DNA of 64,000 nucleotides, from contig NZ_KB893323.1 of assembly GCF_000374045.1 (NCBI RefSeq), positions 1 through 64,000 on the forward strand, read 5' to 3'. Numbering within the stretch: the first letter of the stretch is position 1; every line of letters starts with the position of its first letter. A program made the translations under genes and the position numbers. Positions 8,582 to 17,350 of this stretch are shown here, piece by piece. Under the pieces are notes generated by a model. That model had not been told where the DNA came from, did not search any database, and saw nothing but the letters and a program-made list of their open reading frames with translations. The DNA is from Segetibacter koreensis DSM 18137. Lineage in GTDB: Bacteria; Bacteroidota; Bacteroidia; Chitinophagales; Chitinophagaceae.

Positions 8582-8713
8582 TCCTACTTTCTAATCACCC
8601 TTCAGCAATTTGGGTTAGCATCTGAAAATACAGGTTTTTGTTTTGCAGGTAATATCATAAAAACTTCGTTAGTAAGGCTAAAAGAAAATAAAGTATAAAA
8701 ATTATTATAACTC

Positions 8714-9421
8714 ATGCGTATAATCTTCATTCCTGGTTTAGGTGAAGAGGTGTCAATTTTCGATAAAATACAAGCATCCCTTCCGCAGGAAAAAGTGTTT
8801 ATTGATAATTGGAAATGGTTAGGGCATTTACCTGAAAAAGGACTAAACGCTTTAGTGTATGCAAAATATTTGGTTGAGCAGTTTGAAATTAAGGAAGGAG
8901 ATGTCATACTTGGTCATTCAATGGGCGGATGGATCGGATGGTATATCAAGCACCTGGTGGGTTGCCGGCTCATTCAGGTTGCATCCTGGACGGACAGCAG
9001 TAAAATAATAAAGGTGCCGTTAGAGCGGCATTTAATGTATTGGTTGGCAAAAAGAGGAATTGGTTTTAATACTGTGGCGCTTCGCATTCTTGTTTGGCTA
9101 CATTATAAGAATAAGCCATCAAAAGAAATATTTATTGAAATTTTCGAAAGGTTAAGAAGAGGTGATAAGGAAATTGTCGCCAAACAATTAATGGTTATCT
9201 TTAATCCTGTTAAAATACCGGTTAACGTAGCTCCGGACGTTAGAATTCATGCAAAAGCTGACCATATTGTAAAGTATCCTTCGCAGACTTTTCATGAAGT
9301 TCCAGGAGATCATTTTTCTTTGGTTACTCACCCTAAACAAGTTTATAAGCCAATCACCAATTTTTTAAAGGCTGAAGGAGTACCGTTTGTTGGAATTGAA
9401 GGAAAGAAAGCATCGACTTGA
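8714..9421 (+). CDS. Alpha/beta hydrolase
   Basis: A 235-residue soluble protein with a clear hydrolase fold. The first strand is MRIIFIPGLGEE, with an oxyanion-hole-like PGLG. The nucleophile elbow GHSMGG puts the catalytic Ser at residue 69. The probable acid is Asp183 (HAKADHIV) and the His is residue 200 (VPGDHFSL). A helical cap lies between about residues 95 and 165. The substrate cannot be read from sequence; esterase or lipase-like activity on a small substrate is the general expectation. The gene is alone, and a bidirectional terminator separates it from the convergent DJ-1-like gene. Confidence 0.85.
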   Translation: MRIIFIPGLGEEVSIFDKIQASLPQEKVFIDNWKWLGHLPEKGLNALVYAKYLVEQFEIKEGDVILGHSMGGWIGWYIKHLVGCRLIQVASWTDSSKIIKVPLERHLMYWLAKRGIGFNTVALRILVWLHYKNKPSKEIFIEIFERLRRGDKEIVAKQLMVIFNPVKIPVNVAPDVRIHAKADHIVKYPSQTFHEVPGDHFSLVTHPKQVYKPITNFLKAEGVPFVGIEGKKAST

Positions 9422-9466
9422 GATAATTAGCAGAAAAAATTTACTAATAGTTACTTTTAGAAATTT

Positions 9467-9504
9467 ACATAAAAAAGCCACCCGCACAGGTGGCTTTTTT
9501 ATGT
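9467..9504. terminator. Bidirectional terminator between convergent genes
   Basis: A perfect 16-bp inverted repeat: ACATAAAAAAGCCACC (9467-9482), a 6-base loop, then GGTGGCTTTTTTATGT (9489-9504). The GC stem is flanked by A6 and T6, so it works in both directions. It lies between the stops at 9421 (+) and 9519 (-). Confidence 0.9.
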
Positions 9505-9518
9505 AAACCATACGTTAT

Positions 9519-10076
9519 TTACGCATGCATTCCTGCATGCACTCCTTCCCTGAATTCCTCTACTATTTTTTTGTTGAACGCTGGCAGATCTTTTGGTGAC
9601 CGGCTTGTGATTAATCCATTATCAACCACAACCTCCTTGTCTACCCAGTTTGCGCCTGCATTTTTTAAATCTGTTTTAATGGATGGATACGAGGTAAGTG
9701 TCTTACCAGAAACTACACCAGCTTCAATAAGCAATTGTGGACCATGACAGATAGCCGCTACTGGCTTGCCGGCCTCAAAAAAAGAACGGACAAATTTAAC
9801 ACAGTCTTCATTTATCCGCATCAGGTCAGGGTTGATTACTCCTCCAGGAATTAGTAAGCCATCATAATCTTCTTGTTTTGCCTCTTTTACATTTACATCG
9901 ACAGGCAGTTCTATCGACCAGTCTTTTTCCTTCATAGCCCTTACACTTTGTTCAGGCGAAACTATATCAACGGTGGCTCCTGCTTCTTCAAGCGCTTTTT
10001 TAGGGCTGGTAAGCTCAACCTCTTCAAAACCTTTTTCTGTTAAAATAGCGATTTTTTTTCCTGATAACGTTGCCAT
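9519..10076 (-). CDS. DJ-1/PfpI family protein (type 1 glutamine amidotransferase-like)
   Basis: With the start at MATLSGKKIAIL (ATG at 10076) the protein has 185 residues, the usual length. A longer frame exists upstream, but its first residues (PLYFLIFKDLI) do not belong to the family. The nucleophile elbow AAICHGP gives Cys110, the conserved cysteine of the PfpI group, and GLLIPGGV and SRSPKDLPAF are further family blocks. Members range from protease and deglycase claims to stress proteins, so the exact activity is uncertain; many in Bacteroidota are annotated general stress protein or YhbO-like. It is convergent with the hydrolase gene. Confidence 0.9.
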   Translation of the reverse strand: MATLSGKKIAILTEKGFEEVELTSPKKALEEAGATVDIVSPEQSVRAMKEKDWSIELPVDVNVKEAKQEDYDGLLIPGGVINPDLMRINEDCVKFVRSFFEAGKPVAAICHGPQLLIEAGVVSGKTLTSYPSIKTDLKNAGANWVDKEVVVDNGLITSRSPKDLPAFNKKIVEEFREGVHAGMHA

Positions 10077-10251
10077 AATTAAATCTTTAAAAATTAAAAA
10101 ATACAATGGCAAAGCATCAAATATTTTACCAGCATCGCTTCTATTGGTTATTGGCCATCCATTTTTAATTACATAAAGATTAACCGTATAATAAATGCCT
10201 CACTTCAACAATGGTGCTATTTAAAGAGAAAGATTACCATGCAATGTTATG

Positions 10252-11517
10252 CTATTGCATGATAACAGCATCTTCTGCAGGAGCAGCTAAAGGGGCAGTC
10301 TCTTTCTTTTGCTTTAGCATGGGCTGCCATTTCAACAAAGTCCCTGATCTCCATAACCACTCCAAAGGACCATAGTTAAAATATTGCAGCCACCATTTAC
10401 TAAATATCATCTGGCACATAAAAAATGTGATTGCAATAAGGTAGTTTAACCCGGGACTTGTTTTTGTGTACAAATGAAAGCCGACACCGTAAAATAATAT
10501 TAAACCGAATATAGTTTGTGTTATATAGCTGCTTAAGGCCATTTTGCCGACAGGTGCCATTGGAAAGAAGAACTTGCGGCCACCTTTAGTAAACATTAGT
10601 AAAGTAAGACCGGTGACAAAAAATACCACCAGTGCAGCATTAAAAACATCATAAAAGATCATGAAAATGTAGCCGGCATACGGGCTTTGCTGCCATCCTA
10701 ATTTTAATATTGCATCTGCGGCAAACATGCCCAAACCACATGCTAGCGCAATACCCATAACTAAGGCGCTTCGACGAAATATTTTTCTAAAAAGAGGTTT
10801 TGATTCTATGCCATTTTCAAACATTTTTTTGCGACCTACAAACATTCCTAAAAGAAAAAAGCCAAGCGTTATAAATAATCGGCCGCTATTTACCTGGAAT
10901 TCGAACTTCGTACTTAGGTGGTTTAAGTTATACTTAAGAATATCCATGAGGCTACCGTGATCAATTAACGCGTTATAAGACGTAGCCATTGCGGCAAAAT
11001 CTCCAAAGCCTTGCTGAGTGTGACTAAGTAACTGCACCAGGCCAATAATCTTACCGGGAAGATTAAGAGCAAGCAACAAACCTGTGATCAGTACCCATTT
11101 GTTGTTTAGTTTTCTAAGCATTAAAAGAACAAATCCTAAAGGAGCATATATGGAGAGTATATCACCCATCCACAAAGCGTGATGAGCAAGTCCTATTATT
11201 AGAAGTAAAATGAGGCGCCACGAATACCGGCGAAGGAAAGTATTAGGGTCATGTTGTAAACGGCGCATCTGAAGGTAGAAACTAAGACCAAAAAGAAAGG
11301 AAAAGAAAGCAAAAAACTTTCCTGTAACAAAAAGGTTGTTAAATATATCAGCGACCTGGCTACCGACGTCTTTATATTTTCCATATACCTCATCGGGAAG
11401 TGGCCCTGCCGTGTACCAATAGATAAAGTGGGCTAACATAATACCCAGAAGTGCGAAACCCCGAAGGGCATCGACTGTAACAAGCCTGTCGTTAGTTGTG
11501 GTTGGTTGCATATACAA
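10252..11517 (-). CDS. DUF418 family membrane protein
   Basis: A 421-residue integral membrane protein. The N-terminal block VDALRGFALLGIMLAHF is the hallmark of the DUF418/YeiB group, related to heparan acetyltransferase-like membrane proteins. About ten hydrophobic segments follow, and the C-terminal half holds the DUF418 domain (PVGKMALSSYITQTIFGLILFYG and ...YFNYGPLEWLWRSGTL). Membrane acyl transfer has been suggested for relatives, but the function is not known. The start may be the second Met (11511). A proline/alanine-rich cytoplasmic tail ends the protein. The gene is monocistronic. Confidence 0.9.
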   Translation of the reverse strand: MYMQPTTTNDRLVTVDALRGFALLGIMLAHFIYWYTAGPLPDEVYGKYKDVGSQVADIFNNLFVTGKFFAFFSFLFGLSFYLQMRRLQHDPNTFLRRYSWRLILLLIIGLAHHALWMGDILSIYAPLGFVLLMLRKLNNKWVLITGLLLALNLPGKIIGLVQLLSHTQQGFGDFAAMATSYNALIDHGSLMDILKYNLNHLSTKFEFQVNSGRLFITLGFFLLGMFVGRKKMFENGIESKPLFRKIFRRSALVMGIALACGLGMFAADAILKLGWQQSPYAGYIFMIFYDVFNAALVVFFVTGLTLLMFTKGGRKFFFPMAPVGKMALSSYITQTIFGLILFYGVGFHLYTKTSPGLNYLIAITFFMCQMIFSKWWLQYFNYGPLEWLWRSGTLLKWQPMLKQKKETAPLAAPAEDAVIMQ

Positions 11518-11764
11518 ATCTTCACATAAAATACCTCAACGACAATCATTATAGTAAGAGTGGTTAAAAAATTGTATAAGCAATAGTATTTTTAATTTTA
11601 ATGGATTTTTCTCAAATTAAGATGAGAAAACCACCATAGTAATCCAACTAAGAAAATTATTAAAATTTCATTTGAAATAGAAGATTACCGTTATGCTTTC
11701 ATTTCAATACACTGCTGTTGACCTCAATCCAAAGAGTTACAAAACTTCGCTTTGGCACTCGCGA

Positions 11765-11971
11765 TCAAAGAGTATCCCTTTTTATTTTTGCGCTTGAAGA
11801 GTCTACGCGAGTAGTGGTATCACGGGTTTCATTTGGCAGTTGATTTTCTGCATTTGAGGAACCTAACGTACCGCCTGTAGCAGCATGGGCATCAGGTTTT
11901 CCTGTTACCTGCATGGGTTCATTACACGCAAATGCAAATGCTAACAATGAAAGTGCACATAGTTTTTTCAT
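11765..11971 (-). CDS. Small lipoprotein
   Basis: 68 residues with a lipoprotein signal (MKKLCALSLLAFAFAC; lipobox AFAC, lipidated Cys16). The mature part is short, Ser/Thr/Asp-rich and probably disordered (NETRDTTTRVDSSSAKIKRDTL). No function can be inferred. It is separated from its neighbours by more than 200 bases on each side. Confidence 0.65.
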   Translation of the reverse strand: MKKLCALSLLAFAFACNEPMQVTGKPDAHAATGGTLGSSNAENQLPNETRDTTTRVDSSSAKIKRDTL

Positions 11972-12201
11972 ATTTTTTATGTTTAATTAAATCCTACTAA
12001 TAAAATACCAGCCTTTTATCAAACCGCATCTTTCATTTACCTGGGTGAAATTTTTATACCTGATAAGTGATAAAAAGAAACAAAACAGCGATTGTTGATT
12101 TTGATTGCTTTATTTGCATATTTGACATGAAATCAAAAGAAGTTTTTGCCCTTTTTACATTTACAATTTAAACCACTTCTTAATAACATTCTTTATAAGT
12201 A

Positions 12202-12600
12202 ATGAAATATTCTAATTATATTGGTGCAGCGTCCGCACTTGCATTGATCATTTTTTGTTTTGTTCCCTGGGTTTATATCGAATCAATCCACGCAACTATT
12301 AACGGTGTAAATACTGGTCAGACGACCTTTGGTAGTCCGGCCATCATCCATATTTTTCTTTCTGTTTTTTCAATTATTCTTTTTGTGCTACCTAAAGTAT
12401 GGTCAAAAGGCATTAACGTGTTTGTTGTTGCATTTAATTTTGCCTGGTCAATACGAAATTTTTTGTTGTTTACTCAATGCCAAATGGGGGAATGTCCTGA
12501 AAAGAGAGCAGGCATTTATGCAATTATCCTTCTTTCTTTTCTTATGATGGTAATGACACTATTTCCAAAGATAAATGTAGAAGATAAAATATCTGAATGA
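12202..12600 (+). CDS. Four-helix membrane protein, unknown function
   Basis: 132 residues with four hydrophobic segments (about 7-25, 47-64, 69-88 and 103-120). A short periplasmic loop between the first two carries NGVNTGQTTFG, and the loop QCQMGECPEK with two Cys precedes the last helix. Resembles small Bacteroidota membrane hypotheticals. No partner gene is visible. Confidence 0.7.
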   Translation: MKYSNYIGAASALALIIFCFVPWVYIESIHATINGVNTGQTTFGSPAIIHIFLSVFSIILFVLPKVWSKGINVFVVAFNFAWSIRNFLLFTQCQMGECPEKRAGIYAIILLSFLMMVMTLFPKINVEDKISE

Positions 12601-12706
12601 GTACGCCAAAAAGATAGGTATCAAAAAAAGTTGAAAGAGACAATTTTTCGTAGAAGTTATCGTTATCTAACGAAAGGCTATTTTAACGAGTCAAAAAAAC
12701 CACTCT

Positions 12707-14548
12707 ATGAAAAGAATTTTTCTCCTATTCCTTTTTTTAACCTCATTATCTCTTGCTCAATCTCAAACTATATTAGATGAAGATTTTGAAGGGGAAACTT
12801 TTCCACCACAAGACTGGACGTTAATCAATGGCAATGAACCTCTTGGCTATAACTGGGCCAGCAACAGCGACACAAACCTGGCTTATGTAAATAGCACGGG
12901 CAAGTCATATCCTGCATTAGAAGGTTATGGATCTATGGTGTATGAAGCAGATGCAACCAATGCTAAAGCGTGGGCTATTACTCCTGCTATCAGTTTAACC
13001 AATGGTTATTCTTATACCATTAGTTTTTATTACCGGGTGGCTAATACTGATTTTCCTGAAAAAATGAAAGTGACCGTCGGAAACGATGCCACCATACAAG
13101 CTCAAAACACCGTGCTTTGGGACAATAATGGCGGTACAGGCTTAACTAATGAAACATCGTGGACACAAGGAACGATCAATTATATTCCCACAGCTTCGGG
13201 AAATTTTTATTTTGGGTTTAACTGCTATTCTGATGCTAACAGTGTTGCTTTGGTAGTTGACAATATTAAAATAGAAGCCACTCCAACCGCAGTTCCTCCA
13301 TGTGCAGTTTTAACCGGTCCTGCTAATGGTGCTACAAATATTTCTGCACCGCAGGCGCTTTTTACCTGGGATTCTGCCTCTACAGCTTCACAGTATATTT
13401 TTAAGTTAGGCACAACCAGTTCTCCCGATAGCGTAGGTTTTTCACCTGGCAACAATACATACCGATCTGATCTGGCTTATAATACGACTTATTATTGGAG
13501 TATTGTTCCAAAAAATGCTTTAGGATCTGCTGTGGGATGTCCTGTTTATTCATTTACAACACAGCCTGCCCCACCTGCTCCTGCTAACGATGATTGTGCC
13601 GGAGCAATTCACCTTAACGACGCGTCATCTGTTCAAAGTTCTACCAGAAGTGCAACTCAGAGCATGCCTGCAGAATCTTGTTTTGGCACTACCGGAGAAG
13701 CAAATGACGATGTTTGGTTTACATTCACTGCTCCACAATCAGGTAGTACCACCTTAACGCTTACACCTGATTTAATTTTTGATGCTGTTATTAATGTTTA
13801 TTCAGGTACTTGCGGTTCTCTCACTAGTTTAGCCTGTGCAGATCAGGGCTTCGATGGAGAACCGGAAACGCTTACACTTACAAATCTTACAGCAGGACAA
13901 ATTTATTATGTAAGAGTATACGGATATGGCAATGCAGGAAAAGATGGATCTTTTACTCTAACTGCATCGGGAAATACACTTCCTGTAACCATTACAAGCT
14001 TTAAAGGAGTTCATAATGGGTATGAAAATGTTTTATCGTGGACAACTCTCACCGAGCAAAACAATAAAGGATTTGAATTGCAAAGTTCAGCAAATGGCAA
14101 AGATTTCACCACCCTTGCATTTATCGGTTCTAAAGCTTTTAATGGCAATAGTTCTTTACCGCTCACATATGAGTATAGAGATGCAAAACCACGTAACGGA
14201 AACAGTTATTACAGATTAAAACAGGTGGACAAAGATGGCAGGTTTACAACAGGTAATATTGTTTTATTAAAAGGATCGGCAATAAATAATTTCGCTTTGT
14301 CGAATCTCTATCCAAACCCGGCGAAATCTTTTGTAAACGTTATAATAACTGCACCGACTGCAACAAAAGTGAGCATAATAGTAACAGACCTTGCCGGCAG
14401 GCCGGTAATGCAACAAGCGGGACAACTCGCTTCTGGTGAAAATAATATCTCTTTAAATATCAATAACCTTCCTTATGGAAGTTACATACTTAAAGCTGTA
14501 TCTGCTGATGGCAATCAAACATCAGTAAGTAAGTTTGTAAAACAATAG
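12707..14548 (+). CDS. T9SS-secreted multi-domain adhesin-like protein
   Basis: 613 residues. A signal peptide (1-19) is followed by a choice-of-anchor J/cleaved-adhesin-type jelly-roll domain (about 20-190; DEDFEGETFPPQDWTLING) and a fibronectin-III-like domain (about 195-285; YNTTYYWSIVPKN). Next come a pre-peptidase C-terminal (PPC-like) domain (about 290-420; NDDCAGAIHL and DDVWFTFTAP) and a linker domain of the type ITSFKGVHNG...LSWTTLTEQNNKGFELQ (425-525). A type A T9SS sorting domain (about 530-613; LYPNPAKSFVNV, then GSYILKAV) closes it. No protease active site is present, so binding or a structural surface role is likely. A strong terminator follows. Confidence 0.9.
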   Translation: MKRIFLLFLFLTSLSLAQSQTILDEDFEGETFPPQDWTLINGNEPLGYNWASNSDTNLAYVNSTGKSYPALEGYGSMVYEADATNAKAWAITPAISLTNGYSYTISFYYRVANTDFPEKMKVTVGNDATIQAQNTVLWDNNGGTGLTNETSWTQGTINYIPTASGNFYFGFNCYSDANSVALVVDNIKIEATPTAVPPCAVLTGPANGATNISAPQALFTWDSASTASQYIFKLGTTSSPDSVGFSPGNNTYRSDLAYNTTYYWSIVPKNALGSAVGCPVYSFTTQPAPPAPANDDCAGAIHLNDASSVQSSTRSATQSMPAESCFGTTGEANDDVWFTFTAPQSGSTTLTLTPDLIFDAVINVYSGTCGSLTSLACADQGFDGEPETLTLTNLTAGQIYYVRVYGYGNAGKDGSFTLTASGNTLPVTITSFKGVHNGYENVLSWTTLTEQNNKGFELQSSANGKDFTTLAFIGSKAFNGNSSLPLTYEYRDAKPRNGNSYYRLKQVDKDGRFTTGNIVLLKGSAINNFALSNLYPNPAKSFVNVIITAPTATKVSIIVTDLAGRPVMQQAGQLASGENNISLNINNLPYGSYILKAVSADGNQTSVSKFVKQ

Positions 14549-14575
14549 GCAAAGTCACATTTAGCATTACTTGAG

Positions 14576-14606
14576 GAGGCTGTTTGAAATCAAACAGCCT
14601 CTTTTT
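14576..14606 (+). terminator. Rho-independent terminator
   Basis: A 12-bp perfect stem (GAGGCTGTTTGA / TCAAACAGCCTC) with a 2-base loop, followed by TTTTTATTT, 28 bases after the stop of the T9SS protein gene. Confidence 0.9.
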
Positions 14607-14861
14607 ATTTACTGGTTATTTACTGAAAAATTAAGATTATAATTACCCAAACAAAAGTCCAAATCTCAATTTCAAGCAACCTTTACGTTTTGACCGGTTA
14701 AGGAGTAATAATGGCTTAAATAATTGATACAAAAGAGTGATGAAATTTCTCAGGAATTAGAAAATGCTTTCTCTATTTTTAACTATTATTCTATGGCACG
14801 ATTTATATAAATAACAATTAACGAATGTGGTTATTGGTAGAATCCAAAAAAGCCGAGTAAA

Positions 14862-14924
14862 ATGTTCATTCAGAAAATGTTTGAAATTTTAAAAGAAGGT
14901 CTTGAAGAAATCTTTACAAAATGA
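14862..14924 (+). CDS. Possible 20-residue amphipathic peptide
   Basis: ATG at 14862 to TGA at 14922-14924. The peptide starts MFIQKMFEILKEGLEEIF. Hydrophobic residues at 2, 3, 6, 7, 9, 10, 14, 17 and 18 would lie on one face of a helix. It sits 55 bases before the next gene. This may be a leader or membrane micropeptide, or chance; no homology is claimed. Confidence 0.2.
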   Translation: MFIQKMFEILKEGLEEIFTK

Positions 14925-14979
14925 TATTCTGCTATTGTAAAACAAATTGTCACCAGTTTCTTATTAATTATAGATTATT

Positions 14980-15402
14980 ATGGAACCAAAAGAAAAAAAA
15001 TCTCCGGTAGAAATAGTTCAAAAATTGATCGCTATTGATACTACCCGTAAAGAGGTCAGTGAAAGAATGATGAAAAGTAATGCTGCAAGTAGTATGCGAG
15101 ACAAATTGAAATTAGTTTCAGCACAAAGTCAGAAATTTGTAAAATCACTTTTAAATGAACTTTCGCAGTTTGGCGATGCTGTTCAGTCTGAAGTAAATCA
15201 TGAAGATGAATATCACGAGATTTGGAATAAGTCACTTGCCAATATTGATAATATGGAGGCTTCTTTATTAGAAGACAATTTTAAAAGATCAGAAAATAGT
15301 TTAATTAGCATCTATTCCGAACTTCTAGACTCCTACCCTGATTTACCTACTACGCTTCACGAACTTTTAACTGATCAGCTTAAAGAACTTAAGCAAACAT
15401 AA
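14980..15402 (+). CDS. Helical hypothetical protein upstream of the permease
   Basis: 140 residues, highly helical and charged, without Cys, a signal peptide or a membrane segment. Phrases such as SAQSQKFVKSLLNELSQFGD and NIDNMEASLLEDNFKRSE suggest a four-helix bundle like the ferritin-like DUF2383 group, but the metal-ligand pattern is not clear. The gene ends 2 bases before the AI-2E-type permease, so the two are almost certainly cotranscribed. Possible roles are a stress or membrane-associated partner of the permease. Confidence 0.75.
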   Translation: MEPKEKKSPVEIVQKLIAIDTTRKEVSERMMKSNAASSMRDKLKLVSAQSQKFVKSLLNELSQFGDAVQSEVNHEDEYHEIWNKSLANIDNMEASLLEDNFKRSENSLISIYSELLDSYPDLPTTLHELLTDQLKELKQT

Positions 15403-15404
15403 CT

Positions 15405-16544
15405 ATGAAAGAATTACCAGTTTCAGTAAGACGGTCTATAGAACTAATCGGATTGTACACATGCGGGCTTATAATAGTTGAAGGAAATGGAATTATTGCT
15501 CCTATTGTAATGGCTTTTTTAATTAGTATTGTTATTTTTCCTGTATATAGTTTTTTTATACGAAAAAAATTTCCGGAATCATTATCCATCGCAATCTCGT
15601 TAATTTTATTACTTGCAATTGTAGGCGGAATAATATGGTTTTTCTCAACCCAGATTAGCGCGCTTATAGACGATTTTCCGGTAATTAAAGATAATGTTAC
15701 TGTACATTTAAATTCACTGAGCGAATGGATAAATCGCAAAACGAATTTTTCCACTGAGAGGCAGCTAGCGTTTATAAATGATCAAAGTAAAAAACTGCTC
15801 AATTATGCGGGAGGAATATTAGGCGGAGCGGCTACGTCGGTCACGTCTGTTTTCGTATTTGTTGGCCTGATACCTATTTATGTTTTTCTTATATTATTTT
15901 ATAAAAACCTGCTGCTTAGGTTTATTTTTCTATGGTTTCCGAGAGAAAGCCACGAGAAAGTTAAAGACGGTATGCGTGAAACGCAAACAATTATTAAAAG
16001 CTACCTGGTTGGACTGCTAATACAAATTACCTACATTACTGTTCTTTTAGGCGCCTCGCTCCTGATAATAGGAATTAAACATGCACTACTTATTGGGGTA
16101 ATATTTGCTATTCTAAACCTTATTCCATACATAGGAGCCTTAATAGGAAATGTTGTTGGAGTTTTACTTACTCTAACGTCATCCCAGGAAATCTGGCCAA
16201 TATATGCGGTACTGATCACGATTGCAATTGTACAGTTCTTAGATAATAATATTTTGATGCCCCGTATTGTAGGTTCAAAAGTTAAAATAAATGCACTTGC
16301 GAGTATCGTCGGGGTAATCGTAGGTGGGGCAGTAGCAGGAATTTCAGGAATGTTTCTGTCTTTACCCGTAATAGCAATCCTGAAAATTGTTTTTGACAGG
16401 TCAGACAATCTTAGGCAATGGGGCGTTTTATTTGGAGATGAACGGCCAAAGCACAGCCCAATGCGTTTTCCTGTCTTTAGACTAAAAAACAGAAAAGTTG
16501 AGGAAACAATCGAAAAAGAAGATAATATTGATACAGAAGTGTAA
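15405..16544 (+). CDS. AI-2E family transporter (YdiK/PerM-type permease)
   Basis: 379 residues with about eight membrane segments in the typical layout. An N-terminal group of hydrophobic helices (about 20-80) is followed by an extended soluble segment (about 85-135; FPVIKDNVTVHLNSLSEWI). The conserved C-terminal helices include NLIPYIGALIGNVVGV, DNNILMPRIVGSKV and the LPVIAILKIVFD end. Members export varied small molecules or ions; the name from autoinducer-2 export does not fix the substrate. Its upstream gene is 2 bases away. The hydrophilic tail (residues 350-379) is charged. Confidence 0.92.
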   Translation: MKELPVSVRRSIELIGLYTCGLIIVEGNGIIAPIVMAFLISIVIFPVYSFFIRKKFPESLSIAISLILLLAIVGGIIWFFSTQISALIDDFPVIKDNVTVHLNSLSEWINRKTNFSTERQLAFINDQSKKLLNYAGGILGGAATSVTSVFVFVGLIPIYVFLILFYKNLLLRFIFLWFPRESHEKVKDGMRETQTIIKSYLVGLLIQITYITVLLGASLLIIGIKHALLIGVIFAILNLIPYIGALIGNVVGVLLTLTSSQEIWPIYAVLITIAIVQFLDNNILMPRIVGSKVKINALASIVGVIVGGAVAGISGMFLSLPVIAILKIVFDRSDNLRQWGVLFGDERPKHSPMRFPVFRLKNRKVEETIEKEDNIDTEV

Positions 16545-16583
16545 TCTCCTCTACCTTCTTTTAAAAAAACGGCTGCATTTCTT

Positions 16584-17294
16584 TTAAATTCCTTCGATCA
16601 TTTTTGCTATAGAAAAGGCAGCCGCAGCCGCTACTGCTCCAATCAGCATTACTTTCAATGCCCCTGTTATTGCAGGTACACCCGTCATTTTACTTTTAAA
16701 ATAACCAAATATAAAGAGGCAGATAAGCGTTATTACAGCTGATATTTTTAAGCCCTGAAATGCATCCGACAGAAAAAAGTAAGGAAACAGTGGTACAAGA
16801 CCCCCGACAATATAAGACATACCAATATTAAAAGCACTTTTTCTGGCCCGTTTTTCATCGGGTTTGTCAAGTCCTAATTCGTGCTTCATCATGAAATTTA
16901 CCCAGTTGTCTTTATCTCTTGTTAGTTCTTCGACTGCTTTTGCCTGAACTTCTGTGCTTAGGCCAAGACCTTCGAAAAATTCTCTTACTTCTTCTTTTTC
17001 CCTTTCGGGTACCCGCTCTACTTCGTCATACTCACGCCGAAGCTCCGCTTTGTAGTGATCCATTTCCGTCTGGCCTGCGAGATAGCCGCCAAGGCCCATA
17101 GCTATCGAACCCGCAGCAATTTCTGCTAAGCCGGCTATAACAATCAGACTTGTATTATCAACAGCCCCGCTTAAACCCGCAGCTAACGCAAAAGGCACTG
17201 TAAGCCCATCGCTCATGCCTATAACAATGTCTTTTAAAAGATCAGAGCCCGATGAATGAAGTTCATCATGATGATGTATCAAAGTATCAGCCAT
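16584..17294 (-). CDS. VIT1/CCC1-type iron/manganese transporter
   Basis: With the start at MADTLIHHHDELH (ATG at 17294) the protein has 236 residues. The first transmembrane helix carries the family signature DIVIGMSDGLTVPFALAAGLSG, followed by AEIAAGSIAMGLGGYLAGQTE. The cytoplasmic insert (about 75-130; EREKEEVREFFEGLGLS) resembles the metal-binding helical domain of VIT1. Three more helices follow from residue 150. Relatives move Fe2+ or Mn2+ out of the cytosol. A longer frame starts at 17336, but its extra residues do not fit. The terminator of the upstream rocD gene separates the two. Confidence 0.9.
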   Translation of the reverse strand: MADTLIHHHDELHSSGSDLLKDIVIGMSDGLTVPFALAAGLSGAVDNTSLIVIAGLAEIAAGSIAMGLGGYLAGQTEMDHYKAELRREYDEVERVPEREKEEVREFFEGLGLSTEVQAKAVEELTRDKDNWVNFMMKHELGLDKPDEKRARKSAFNIGMSYIVGGLVPLFPYFFLSDAFQGLKISAVITLICLFIFGYFKSKMTGVPAITGALKVMLIGAVAAAAAFSIAKMIEGI

Positions 17295-17321
17295 AATAAA
17301 TATCTGTTGACATGCAAAATA

Positions 17322-17347
17322 AAAAACCCTCGTCAAAGAGGGCTTTT
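17322..17347. terminator. Terminator between rocD and the VIT1/CCC1 gene
   Basis: CCCTC (17327-17331) and GAGGG (17338-17342) form a short GC stem flanked by A-runs and T-runs on both sides. On the minus strand it stops rocD transcripts just after the stop codon. The stem is short, but the T-tract is good. Confidence 0.7.
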
Positions 17348-17350
17348 TAT

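Larger units (their letters stand above)
8256..8713. other. Divergent intergenic region
   Basis: It contains the promoter and palindrome of the minus-strand gene and a candidate + strand promoter near 8555-8581. The middle (8340-8520) shows nothing further. Confidence 0.5.
14549..14979. other. Intergenic region with a possible micro-ORF
   Basis: It holds the terminator at 14576-14606 and a 20-codon frame at 14862-14924. No larger gene is visible. Confidence 0.5.
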
